11,577 nucleotides of DNA. Source: Lentisphaeria bacterium (lineage in GTDB: Bacteria; Verrucomicrobiota; Lentisphaeria; Victivallales; UBA1829). The stretch is taken from assembly GCA_017540385.1 (NCBI GenBank), contig JAFYBD010000147.1, positions 1 through 11,577 of the forward strand. The letters are read 5' to 3'. Shown in pieces: positions 1 to 6,546 of the stretch. Both the position numbers and the translations under genes were made by a program. The notes below the pieces were generated by a model, which searched no databases, was not told the origin of the DNA, and was given only the letters and a program-made list of their open reading frames with translations. Within the stretch, counting starts at the first letter, position 1, and every line of letters starts with the position of its first letter.

Positions 1-888
1 ATCCGCCGCGCCATCCGCGAGGGCAGCAACAACCTCGGCATCAGGGAAGCCTTCACCGCGAAGATCGCCGACGTCGTGATCTCCATCATGGGCGATTTCT
101 ATCCGGAGCTCGTCGCCGCACGCGACACCATCCTCTCCGAGCTCAACCGCGAGGAGGAGACGTTCCAGCGCACCCTCGAGCGCGGTACACGCGAATTCGA
201 GAAGATGGTCGCACGCGTCCCCGACTTCGTGACGAACAAGGTCATCTCCGGCAAGAACGCGTTCAACCTCTACGAGACCTACGGATTCCCGATCGAGCTC
301 ACGGTCGAAATGGCGAAGGAGAAAAACTTCACGGTCGACATGAAGGGCTACGAGGAGGCGCGCCAGAAACACATCGCCGACTCCCAGACCGCCGAAAAGG
401 GCCAGAACAAGGGCGGCCTCGCGGACCACTCCGAAGCGTCCGCCGAACTCCACACCGCCACGCATCTGCTGCACAAGGCGCTCCGCCTGGTCCTCGGCGA
501 CCACGTGGCCCAGCGCGGCTCCAACATCGACGGCGTCCGCCTCCGCTTCGACTTCTCCCACCCCGAGAAGATGACCCCGGAACAGCTCGCCGAAGTCGAA
601 AAGATCGTGAACGAGCAGATCAAGGCCGACCTGCCCGTGGTCTGCCGCGAGATGTCCCCCGACGCCGCCCGCGCCGAAGGCGCCATCGGCCTCTTCGGCA
701 ACAAATACGGCGACATCGTGAAAGTCTACAGCATGGGCGATTTCTCCAAGGAAATCTGCGGAGGACCCCATGCCGCCCATACGGGTCAGCTCGGCGGATT
801 CAAGATCCTGAAGGAGGAGAGCTCCAGTCGGGGCGTCCGTCGCATCAAGGCCGTGCTCGTCAAAGACAATTCCAACGCCCCTCAATAA
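1..888 (+). CDS. alaS: Alanyl-tRNA synthetase, compact form, 3' part only
   Basis: Charges tRNA-Ala with alanine in the cytoplasm. The gene enters the window already open in frame 1, so the ATP-binding catalytic core and the start lie upstream; 295 codons are visible. Seen, in order: the end of the catalytic/tRNA-recognition region (IRRAIREGSNNLG, then ETYGFPIELT at about nt 274-303), the editing-domain metal motif HTATH at nt 451-465, the FDFSHPEKM segment, CGGPH at nt 757-771, and the closing SRGVRRIKAVL. Two usual parts are missing. The roughly 100-residue beta-barrel that normally sits between the tRNA-recognition and editing domains is replaced by a short linker (KGGLADHSEAS). The oligomerisation/C-Ala domain after VRRI is also absent, since the stop follows about 12 residues later. 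I recall this short type mainly from candidate phyla. No frameshift is seen. The stop TAA is part of the Shine-Dalgarno of the next gene, which suggests an operon. Confidence 0.95.
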   Translation: MRRAIREGSNNLGIREAFTAKIADVVISIMGDFYPELVAARDTILSELNREEETFQRTLERGTREFEKMVARVPDFVTNKVISGKNAFNLYETYGFPIELTVEMAKEKNFTVDMKGYEEARQKHIADSQTAEKGQNKGGLADHSEASAELHTATHLLHKALRLVLGDHVAQRGSNIDGVRLRFDFSHPEKMTPEQLAEVEKIVNEQIKADLPVVCREMSPDAARAEGAIGLFGNKYGDIVKVYSMGDFSKEICGGPHAAHTGQLGGFKILKEESSSRGVRRIKAVLVKDNSNAPQ

Positions 889-900
889 GGAGAAACCGGG

Positions 901-1401
901 ATGGAAACAGGCGAAATCTTCATTTCGAACAAGGACGGCGTACACTACATCCGCGTGAAGGGCAACGCTTCGTTCGTCTGCGCTCCCCCGCTCCGGGAGC
1001 TCGCCAAGAAGCTCCCCGCCGAGCCGTTCAACGGCCTCAGGATCGACCTGGAGGAGTGCACCTGGATGGACAGCACGTTCATGGGCATGCTCGCCATGCT
1101 CGGTCTCTCCGCCCGGAAGAAATCCGTGCCCGCCGAGATATTCAACGCCTCCGAGCAGAATGAAAAGCTTCTCGGCGGACTCGGCCTGAAGAAGGTGTTC
1201 GAGTTCAGGATCGGAGCGTTCGACGACGTCGCCGGCGTCGCCGCATCCAACGCAACCACCCCGGAGAGCAACGCCCACAACGTGCTCGACGCCCACCAGA
1301 CCCTCATGGACATCGACATCAGCAACGTCCCGAAGTTCGAGAAGGTCGTCGAGTTCGTGAAGAAAGACATCGACAAGATGGAGGGCAAGCCTCAGAACTG
1401 A
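901..1401 (+). CDS. STAS-domain protein, anti-sigma factor antagonist-like
   Basis: A 166-aa soluble protein. Residues about 1-110 form a STAS domain like those of SpoIIAA/RsbV, which bind anti-sigma factors or partner kinases and are switched by phosphorylation of one serine. The usual signature is visible: a beta strand LRIDLEEC, then WMDSTFMGMLAML, where D57-S58 is the expected phospho-acceptor pair, then LGGLGLKKVFEF near residues 91-102, where the family's last helix and strand lie. Residues about 125-166 are an extra charged helical tail (KFEKVVEFVKKDIDKMEG) outside the core fold. No membrane segment or transporter domain is present. The start at 901 is supported by TAAGGAG at 886-892, overlapping the alaS stop. 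No partner kinase, phosphatase or anti-sigma factor lies next to it in the window, so the pathway it serves is unknown. Domain assignment is strong; function is only inferred. Confidence 0.85.
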   Translation: METGEIFISNKDGVHYIRVKGNASFVCAPPLRELAKKLPAEPFNGLRIDLEECTWMDSTFMGMLAMLGLSARKKSVPAEIFNASEQNEKLLGGLGLKKVFEFRIGAFDDVAGVAASNATTPESNAHNVLDAHQTLMDIDISNVPKFEKVVEFVKKDIDKMEGKPQN

Positions 1402-1404
1402 GGC
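1389..1404 (+). other. Small inverted repeat across the STAS gene stop codon
   Basis: GCCTCAGAACTGAGGC can form a 6-bp GC-rich stem closed by a GAAC loop. It spans the TGA of the STAS gene and lies about 40 nt before fumC. No U-run follows, so it is not a standard intrinsic terminator. It could stabilise a 3' end or affect coupling to fumC, or it may be chance. Confidence 0.35.
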
Positions 1405-1444
1405 GCCCCCCGCATTTCAACCACGCGGAACAGGACCGGGAATC

Positions 1445-2836
1445 ATGGCAGACCGTATCGAAACCGACAGCATGGGACCGATCGCGGTCCCCGCGGAACA
1501 TTACTGGGGCGCGCAGACGCAGCGTTCCCTGATCCACTTCAATATCGGCGACGACCTGATCCCGCGCGAGGTCATCCGCGCCTTCGCCGTGCTGAAAAAG
1601 GCCTGCGCGACGGCGAACGCCCGTCTCGGCAAGCTCAAACCCGAGCTCGCGACGGCCATCGCTTCCGCCTGCGACGAGATCCTCGCAGGCAAGTTCGACG
1701 GCGAATTCCCGCTGAAAGTCTGGATGACCGGCAGCGGCACGCAGTCTAACATGAACGTGAACGAGGTCGTCTCCAACCGCGCCAACGAACTCCTCGGGGG
1801 CGAGCGCGGGACCAAAAAGCCCGTCCATCCGAACGACCATGTGAACTGCTCGCAGTCCTCCAACGACACGTTCCCCGCCGCCATGCACATCGCGGCCGCC
1901 TGCGCGATCACCGGCACGCTCCTCCCCGCCGTCCGCACGCTCCGCGACGCGCTCGCCGCGAAGGAAGCCGAGTTCGCCGACGTCGTGAAGATCGGCCGGA
2001 CCCATTTGCAGGACGCCGTCCCGCTCACGCTCGGCCAGGAATTCTCCGGCTACCGCGCCCAGCTCGACGCCGCCATCGCGCGCATCGAGGCGGCCCTCCC
2101 CGAACTTTATGAACTCGCCCTCGGCGGGACCGCCGTGGGGACCGGACTCAACGCCCCGGAGGGCTTCGCCGAAGCCGCAGCCGCGGAGATCGCTTCCCTG
2201 ACCGGACTGCCGTTTGTCTCCGGCCGCAACAAATTCGCGCTGCTCGCCGGGCACGACGCCGTCGCCGCCGCCAGCAGTTCGCTCCGCAACCTCGCCTGCG
2301 CCCTCATGAAGATGGCCAACGACGTCCGGTGGCTCGCCAGCGGTCCCCGCTGCGGGCTCGGCGAGCTCATCCTCCCCGAGAACGAGCCCGGCTCGTCCAT
2401 CATGCCCGGCAAGGTGAACCCGACCCAGTGCGAGGCCATGACCATGGTCTGCGTGCAGGTGATCGGGCTCGACACGGCCGTCGGCATGGCCGCCACGCAG
2501 GGCAATTTCGAGCTGAACGTCTTCAAGCCGGTCATGATCTTCGACCTGCTCACCGAAGTCCGCCTGATCGCGGATTCCTGCCGTTCCTTCACCGAATTCG
2601 CACTGAAGGACCTCCGCGCCGACGCCGCCCGCATCCGGGAGCTGCTGAACCGTTCCCTGATGCTCGTGACCGCGCTGTCGCCCGTGATCGGCTACGACAA
2701 CGCCGCCGCCATCGCGAAGACCGCGCACAAGAACGGCCTCACGCTGAAGGAAGCCGCGCTCGCCAGCGGTCTCATCGACGAAGCCGCGTTCGACGCCGCC
2801 GTCCGTCCCGAAAAGATGGTCGGGAAAAAGTCCTGA
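1445..2836 (+). CDS. fumC: Fumarate hydratase, class II
   Basis: Iron-independent fumarase interconverting fumarate and L-malate in the cytoplasmic TCA cycle; active as a homotetramer. The length, 463 aa, is typical of the class. The aspartase/fumarase superfamily motifs are all visible: TGSGTQSNMNVNE (residues about 95-107), HPNDHVNCSQSSNDTFP (128-144), GRTHLQDAVPLTLGQEFSGY (184-203, with His187 matching the conserved active-site histidine), and the signature GSSIMPGKVNP (316-326, with Ser318 as the expected catalytic base on the mobile loop). The GTQ and THLQDA variants favour fumarase over aspartase or argininosuccinate lyase. The start at 1445 has AGGA at 1432-1435, a modest ribosome site. 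It follows the STAS gene by 43 bp and is probably in the same transcript as alaS. Nothing is missing or broken. No clear intrinsic terminator follows. Confidence 0.97.
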   Translation: MADRIETDSMGPIAVPAEHYWGAQTQRSLIHFNIGDDLIPREVIRAFAVLKKACATANARLGKLKPELATAIASACDEILAGKFDGEFPLKVWMTGSGTQSNMNVNEVVSNRANELLGGERGTKKPVHPNDHVNCSQSSNDTFPAAMHIAAACAITGTLLPAVRTLRDALAAKEAEFADVVKIGRTHLQDAVPLTLGQEFSGYRAQLDAAIARIEAALPELYELALGGTAVGTGLNAPEGFAEAAAAEIASLTGLPFVSGRNKFALLAGHDAVAAASSSLRNLACALMKMANDVRWLASGPRCGLGELILPENEPGSSIMPGKVNPTQCEAMTMVCVQVIGLDTAVGMAATQGNFELNVFKPVMIFDLLTEVRLIADSCRSFTEFALKDLRADAARIRELLNRSLMLVTALSPVIGYDNAAAIAKTAHKNGLTLKEAALASGLIDEAAFDAAVRPEKMVGKKS

Positions 2837-2920
2837 CGCACCCGGATCCTCTCCCTGCCGACTCTTCGCGCACCGTCCCGGCGTGTGACGGCGCATGCGG
2901 CGCACTTTGGCACTGCATGG

Positions 2921-2931
2921 GACATAATGTC
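2921..2931. promoter_or_regulatory. Interrupted palindrome, possible operator
   Basis: GACATAATGTC consists of GACAT and its reverse complement ATGTC around one A. It lies 170 bp upstream of fmdB and includes a CATAAT hexamer, but no fitting -35 box was found at 16-18 bp. A dimeric regulator could bind here. No regulator is identified, and chance occurrence is possible. Confidence 0.25.
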
Positions 2932-3000
2932 GCAAAAACGTGAGGACCTCGCCCGCCTTTTCCGACTGTTTCGAGGTGGAAACGCCCCTTGCGCCCGGTT

Positions 3001-3016
3001 TGGCACAAAGTATGCT
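3001..3016 (+). promoter_or_regulatory. Sigma-54-like promoter candidate before fmdB
   Basis: TGGCACAAAGTATGCT matches the -24/-12 consensus TGGCAC-N5-TTGCW well. The invariant GG and GC are in exact register, and the mismatch in the -12 box is A for T at its first base. It lies 85 bp before the fmdB start. The same bases can be read as a sigma-70 promoter, TTGCGC (2989-2994), 16 bp, TATGCT (3011-3016). A third hexamer, CATAAT at 3038-3043, is a possible extra -10. The sequence alone does not decide which polymerase form is used. Confidence 0.42.
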
Positions 3017-3100
3017 TATCACCGGCAGACAATTCATCATAATACAACCCGCGCGGACGCCGTCCCCCGACCGGCGTCCCTCTAACAAGGACCACCCGAA

Positions 3101-3373
3101 ATGCCCACCTACGAATATGTCTGCAAGCACTGCGGATACGAGTTTGAGAAATTCCAGCAGATGACCGAGGATCATCTGAAGACCTGCCCCGAATGTGGCA
3201 AGGACGCCCTGAAACGCAAGATCGGAGCCGGTTCCGGCGTGATCTTCGTCGGTTCCGGGTTCTACTGCAACGACTACAAGGGCGCGAACGCCAGCCTGGG
3301 CAATCCGATGCCGAAGAAGACGTCCGCTCCGGCGAAGAAAGCCGCCCCCGCAAAGAAAGCCGCGAAGAAGTGA
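3101..3373 (+). CDS. FmdB-family zinc ribbon protein
   Basis: A 90-aa small protein. The first 55 residues are a FmdB/CxxC zinc ribbon: the N-terminus MPTYEYVCKHCGYEFE is near-diagnostic, and the knuckles C8-x2-C11 and C29-x2-C32 should bind one zinc. GSGFYCNDYK at about 51-60 is the usual end of the family domain. Residues 72-90 are a Lys/Ala/Pro-rich basic tail, probably disordered and able to contact nucleic acid or acidic partners. The family is named for a putative regulator of formamidase and amidase genes, but its biochemical role is not established, so no specific function is assigned. AACAAGGA at 3084-3091 gives a ribosome site about 9 bp from the ATG. It is first in a probable operon with htpG, dnaJ and a dNTPase (54-bp gap to htpG), which is suggestive of a role linked to protein stress. 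Confidence 0.9.
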   Translation: MPTYEYVCKHCGYEFEKFQQMTEDHLKTCPECGKDALKRKIGAGSGVIFVGSGFYCNDYKGANASLGNPMPKKTSAPAKKAAPAKKAAKK

Positions 3374-3427
3374 CGGCCGCACCGGGATCGTTTATTACAG
3401 CAACTCATTGAAAAGGAGACTGATACC

Positions 3428-5326
3428 ATGTCCAAACATATGCAATTCAAGGCCGAAGTCAAAGAACTGCTCAACATGATGATCAACTCGATCTACTCCA
3501 ACCGCGAGATCTTCCTGCGCGAGTTGATCGCAAATGCCGCCGACGCGCTCGACAAGCGGCGTTTCCTGGCTCTGACGCACCCCGAACTCGCCAGCGAGGG
3601 CGAGATCCGCATCACGGCCGACGATAAGGCCGGCACGCTGGCCATCTCCGACAACGGTATCGGCATGACCCGCGAGGAGCTGGTCGAAAACCTCGGCACC
3701 ATCGCACATTCCGGTTCGCGCGGATTCCTCGCCGAGCTGAAGAAGGCGCAGGAGGACAATCCGGCGACCGCGCCGGAGCTCATCGGCCAGTTCGGCGTCG
3801 GCTTCTATGCCGCGTTCATGGCCGCCGACAAGGTCTCCGTGCTCACGAAGAAGGCCGGCGAAGAGCAGGCGTATCTGTGGGAATCCACCGGCGTCGACAC
3901 GTTCACCGTGAACGAGGCCGAGAAGGATGCCTGCGGCACGACCGTCACGCTCCACCTGAAGGAAGACTTCAAGAACTACCTCGAATACTGGACCGTCTCG
4001 TCCATCGTCCGCAAATACTCCGACTTCATCGAGTACCCGATCAGGATGTCGCACAAGACCACGAAGGACGGCAAGGAGGTCATCGAGGACGACACGCTGA
4101 ACACCATGAAGGCCATCTGGCTGCGTCCCGAGTCCGAAGTGACCGAGGACGAGTACAAGAGCTTCTATTCCCACCTCTCCGGCGACTACGAGGCCCCGCT
4201 GAAGCGCATCGTCTTCTCCGCCGAGGGCACTTCCGAATTCAAGGCCCTGCTGTTCCTCGCCGCCAAACTCCCGTTCCAGTACCAGTTCGGAGTCCGCAAC
4301 AAAAAGACCCTCAGCCTGTACGTGAAGCGCGTCTTCATCACCGACGAGTGCCCCGGCCTGCTGCCCGACTACATGAACGGCTTCGTCTCCGGCGTGGTCG
4401 ACTCCAGCGATCTGCCGCTGAACATCTCCCGCGAGACGCTGCAGGACAACCCGCAGGTGAAGCGCATCTCCAACGCCATCGTGAAACGCGTGTTCTCCGA
4501 GCTCCAGAAGATGATGGAGAAGGACCGCCCGAACTACGAAAAGTTCTACGGCGAGTTCAGCCGCCTCATCAAGGAAGGCGCCTACAGCGACTGGGAGAAC
4601 CGCGAGAAACTCCAGAACCTCCTGCTCTTCGAGACCATGAACGGCGGGGCGGGCAAGCTCGTCTCCCTGAAGGAATATTCGGACGCGATGCCCCCGACGC
4701 AGAAGGCGATCTACTTCATCACCGGCGAATCCCGCGCCGCCGTGGAACATTCGCCCCAGCTGGAACTCTTCCGCCAGCAGAAGCTCGACGTGCTGTTCCT
4801 GCTCGACCCGGTGGACGAATTCGTCATCAACGGCATCGGCAAGTACGCGGACAAGGATGTCGTCTCGGTTTCGAAGAGCGATCTCAAGCTCGACGAGCCC
4901 GTCGAGAAGGAGCTGAAGAAGAAGACCGAGGAAGCCGAAAAGCAGAACAAGTCCCTGCTCGACTTCCTGAAGAAGACGCTCGAAAACCGCGTGAAGGACG
5001 TCCGGTTCTCCGCCCGTCTGACCGAAAGCGTCTGCTGCCTCGTCGGCGACGAGGCCGATCCCTCCGTGAACATGCAGCGGATCATGAAGGCCATGAAACA
5101 GGAAGCGCCCGAAGTGAAGCGCATCCTGGAGCTGAACCCCGATTCGCCGCTCATCCAGGCGATGGCGAAGAAATACGACGCCGAGCCCGGCAGCCCCGTG
5201 CTCGTGGACTACGCGGCCATGCTGTACGACCAGGCGCTCCTCTGCGAAGGCTCCGAACTGCCCGATCCCGCCGCGTTCGCACGCAGGACGGCCAAACTGA
5301 TGACCGACGGCCTCGGCCGCGATTGA
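3428..5326 (+). CDS. htpG: Molecular chaperone HtpG (bacterial Hsp90)
   Basis: ATP-dependent homodimeric chaperone of the cytosol that remodels client proteins, often together with the DnaK/DnaJ system. At 632 aa it has normal length and all three domains. The N-terminal GHKL ATPase shows YSNREIFLRELIANAADALDK (about 23-43, with Glu32 as the expected catalytic acid and Asn36 as the Mg ligand), DNGIGM (75-80) and the lid/P-loop-like GQFGVGF (120-126). The middle domain contains LPLNISRETLQ, whose Arg is the expected gamma-phosphate contact. The charged KSDLKLDEPVEKELKKK stretch leads to the C-terminal dimerisation domain. The start is supported by AAAGGAGA about 8 bp upstream of the ATG. Its place between a zinc ribbon gene and dnaJ suggests co-expressed chaperone functions. 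No CIRCE inverted repeat was seen upstream. Confidence 0.98.
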   Translation: MSKHMQFKAEVKELLNMMINSIYSNREIFLRELIANAADALDKRRFLALTHPELASEGEIRITADDKAGTLAISDNGIGMTREELVENLGTIAHSGSRGFLAELKKAQEDNPATAPELIGQFGVGFYAAFMAADKVSVLTKKAGEEQAYLWESTGVDTFTVNEAEKDACGTTVTLHLKEDFKNYLEYWTVSSIVRKYSDFIEYPIRMSHKTTKDGKEVIEDDTLNTMKAIWLRPESEVTEDEYKSFYSHLSGDYEAPLKRIVFSAEGTSEFKALLFLAAKLPFQYQFGVRNKKTLSLYVKRVFITDECPGLLPDYMNGFVSGVVDSSDLPLNISRETLQDNPQVKRISNAIVKRVFSELQKMMEKDRPNYEKFYGEFSRLIKEGAYSDWENREKLQNLLLFETMNGGAGKLVSLKEYSDAMPPTQKAIYFITGESRAAVEHSPQLELFRQQKLDVLFLLDPVDEFVINGIGKYADKDVVSVSKSDLKLDEPVEKELKKKTEEAEKQNKSLLDFLKKTLENRVKDVRFSARLTESVCCLVGDEADPSVNMQRIMKAMKQEAPEVKRILELNPDSPLIQAMAKKYDAEPGSPVLVDYAAMLYDQALLCEGSELPDPAAFARRTAKLMTDGLGRD

Positions 5327-5352
5327 GAACACTCTGACAAGGCCCCCCGATC

Positions 5353-6543
5353 ATGCCCGCACGTCATACCGAACTATACGATATCCTCGAAATCCCCTCG
5401 GACGCCGACGAGGACGCCATCAAGAAGGCGTACCGGCGTCTGGCCGTGAAATATCACCCCGACAAGAACCCCGGGAACAAGGAAGCCGAGGAGAAGTTCA
5501 AGAAGATCTCCCATGCCTACGAAATCCTCGGCAACAGGGAAAAACGCCAGATGTACGACCAGTACGGCGAGGATGCCGTCAACGGCGGCGGTGGCGGAGG
5601 CGGGTTCTCCGGCGATCCCTTCGACATCTTCAACCAGTTCTTCGGCGGCGGTGGCGGAGGCGGCTTCGAATCGTTCTTCGGCGGCGGACGTCGGCGCGAC
5701 CCGAACGGTCCCCTCGAAGGGGCCGACCTGCGCTACAACCTGGGCATCACGCTCGACGAGGCGTTCAAGGGCGTCACGAAGAAGATCGAGTTCAACCGTT
5801 CCGGCCTGTGCCCGACCTGCAACGGTTCCGGCTGCGCCGACGGCACGAAGCCCGAACGCTGCGACCGCTGCAAGGGCAGCGGACAGGTCGGCGTCTCCCA
5901 GGGCTTCTTCACCATGATGCACGAATGTCCCGTCTGCCACGGCACCGGCCAGAAGATCGCCCACAAGTGCGCGAAGTGCGGCGGTTCCGGCCGGGTCTCC
6001 GTGCACCGTTCCATCGAGCTCCACATCCCCGCGGGCATCGACACCGGCAACCGCATCCGCGTGACCGGGGAGGGCGAACCCGGCGTGCGCGGCGGTGCGA
6101 ACGGCGACCTCTACATCCTGATCCAGATCCGTCCCGACCGCCGGTTCCAGCGCGAGGACGAGGACATTTATGCGGAACATCACATCCCGTTCCCGGTCGC
6201 CGCGCTTGGCGGCGTCGTGACCATCCCGACCGTCCACGGGGACGCCGAGCTCACGGTCCCGCCCGGGACCCAGAACGGCGACGTGCTCACGCTGAAGGGC
6301 AAGGGCATGCCGGTCCGGCAGCGCCCGAACGTCTTCGGCAACCATCACGTGAAGCTCACGATCGACGTCCCGCGCAAGCTCACCGACGCGCAGAAGGAAG
6401 CGCTCAGGGCGTATGCCGCGGCGTTCACGCAGGACAATCCCGGCGGCGCGAAGGACAACGGCACCGGGCCGAACTTCACCGTAAATTCATCCGAAGCCGA
6501 TCCGGGCTTCTTCCAGAAGCTCAAGGACAAGGTGGGGCTGTAA
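5353..6543 (+). CDS. dnaJ: Chaperone protein DnaJ (type I Hsp40)
   Basis: Co-chaperone that delivers unfolded clients to DnaK and stimulates its ATPase. At 396 aa it has full class I architecture. The J domain is residues about 6-71 with HPD at 35-37. A glycine/phenylalanine-rich linker covers about 78-113, with two poly-Gly runs separated by FSGDPFDIFNQFF. The zinc-finger region has four CxxCxGxG repeats (first cysteines C153, C170, C192, C206), giving two zinc sites. Beta-sandwich client-binding domains follow, including IPAGIDTGNRIRV and VPPGTQNGDVLTLKGKGMP. The protein ends in a GFFQKLKDKVGL helix. The start at 5353 lies 26 bp after htpG; the ribosome site is weak (ACAAGG at 5337-5342). 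No dnaK or grpE is in the window, so this copy pairs with htpG rather than dnaK. The two poly-Gly tracts are encoded by an exact 21-bp direct repeat. Confidence 0.97.
   Translation: MPARHTELYDILEIPSDADEDAIKKAYRRLAVKYHPDKNPGNKEAEEKFKKISHAYEILGNREKRQMYDQYGEDAVNGGGGGGGFSGDPFDIFNQFFGGGGGGGFESFFGGGRRRDPNGPLEGADLRYNLGITLDEAFKGVTKKIEFNRSGLCPTCNGSGCADGTKPERCDRCKGSGQVGVSQGFFTMMHECPVCHGTGQKIAHKCAKCGGSGRVSVHRSIELHIPAGIDTGNRIRVTGEGEPGVRGGANGDLYILIQIRPDRRFQREDEDIYAEHHIPFPVAALGGVVTIPTVHGDAELTVPPGTQNGDVLTLKGKGMPVRQRPNVFGNHHVKLTIDVPRKLTDAQKEALRAYAAAFTQDNPGGAKDNGTGPNFTVNSSEADPGFFQKLKDKVGL
5583..5663 (+). repeat. Exact 21-bp direct repeat in the dnaJ Gly-rich linker
   Basis: The same 21-bp GGCGGN-type sequence occurs at 5583-5603 and 5643-5663, offset by exactly 60 bp and in the same frame. 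Recombination or slippage between the copies would remove or add 20 codons without shifting the frame. It most likely reflects duplicated glycine-rich coding rather than a regulatory element. Confidence 0.7.
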
Positions 6544-6546
6544 CCC

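Larger units (their letters stand above)
2837..3100. other. Non-coding region between fumC and fmdB
   Basis: This 264-bp gap holds no credible gene; its short open frames lack ribosome sites and family resemblance. It contains the 11-bp palindrome at 2921-2931 and promoter-like elements at 2989-3043, which are listed separately. TTTGGCAC occurs twice (2906-2913 and 2999-3006). The right half is noticeably more AT-rich than the coding DNA, as expected of a promoter region. No intrinsic terminator with a U-run was seen after fumC. Confidence 0.6.

Noticed and set aside
2908..2928. The first TTTGGCAC copy as a sigma-54 or sigma-70 promoter
   Set aside because: The -12 GC is replaced by GA at the required spacing, and the CATAAT hexamer is only 10 bp from TTGGCA, too close for a sigma-70 promoter.
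3395..5332. A 645-codon open frame antisense to the whole of htpG, and a 687-codon one antisense to fumC (1319-3382)
   Set aside because: Their length follows from the strong G/C third-position bias of the sense genes. The translations are low-complexity Gly/Val/Asp/His/Arg mixtures with no family features, and the sense genes are unambiguous.
3877..5337. A long alternate-frame reading on the plus strand in htpG, and similar ones at 5808-7280 and 2329-2943
   Set aside because: Arg/Pro/His-rich translations typical of out-of-frame GC-rich DNA. They overlap intact conserved genes and one crosses the dnaJ-dgt junction.
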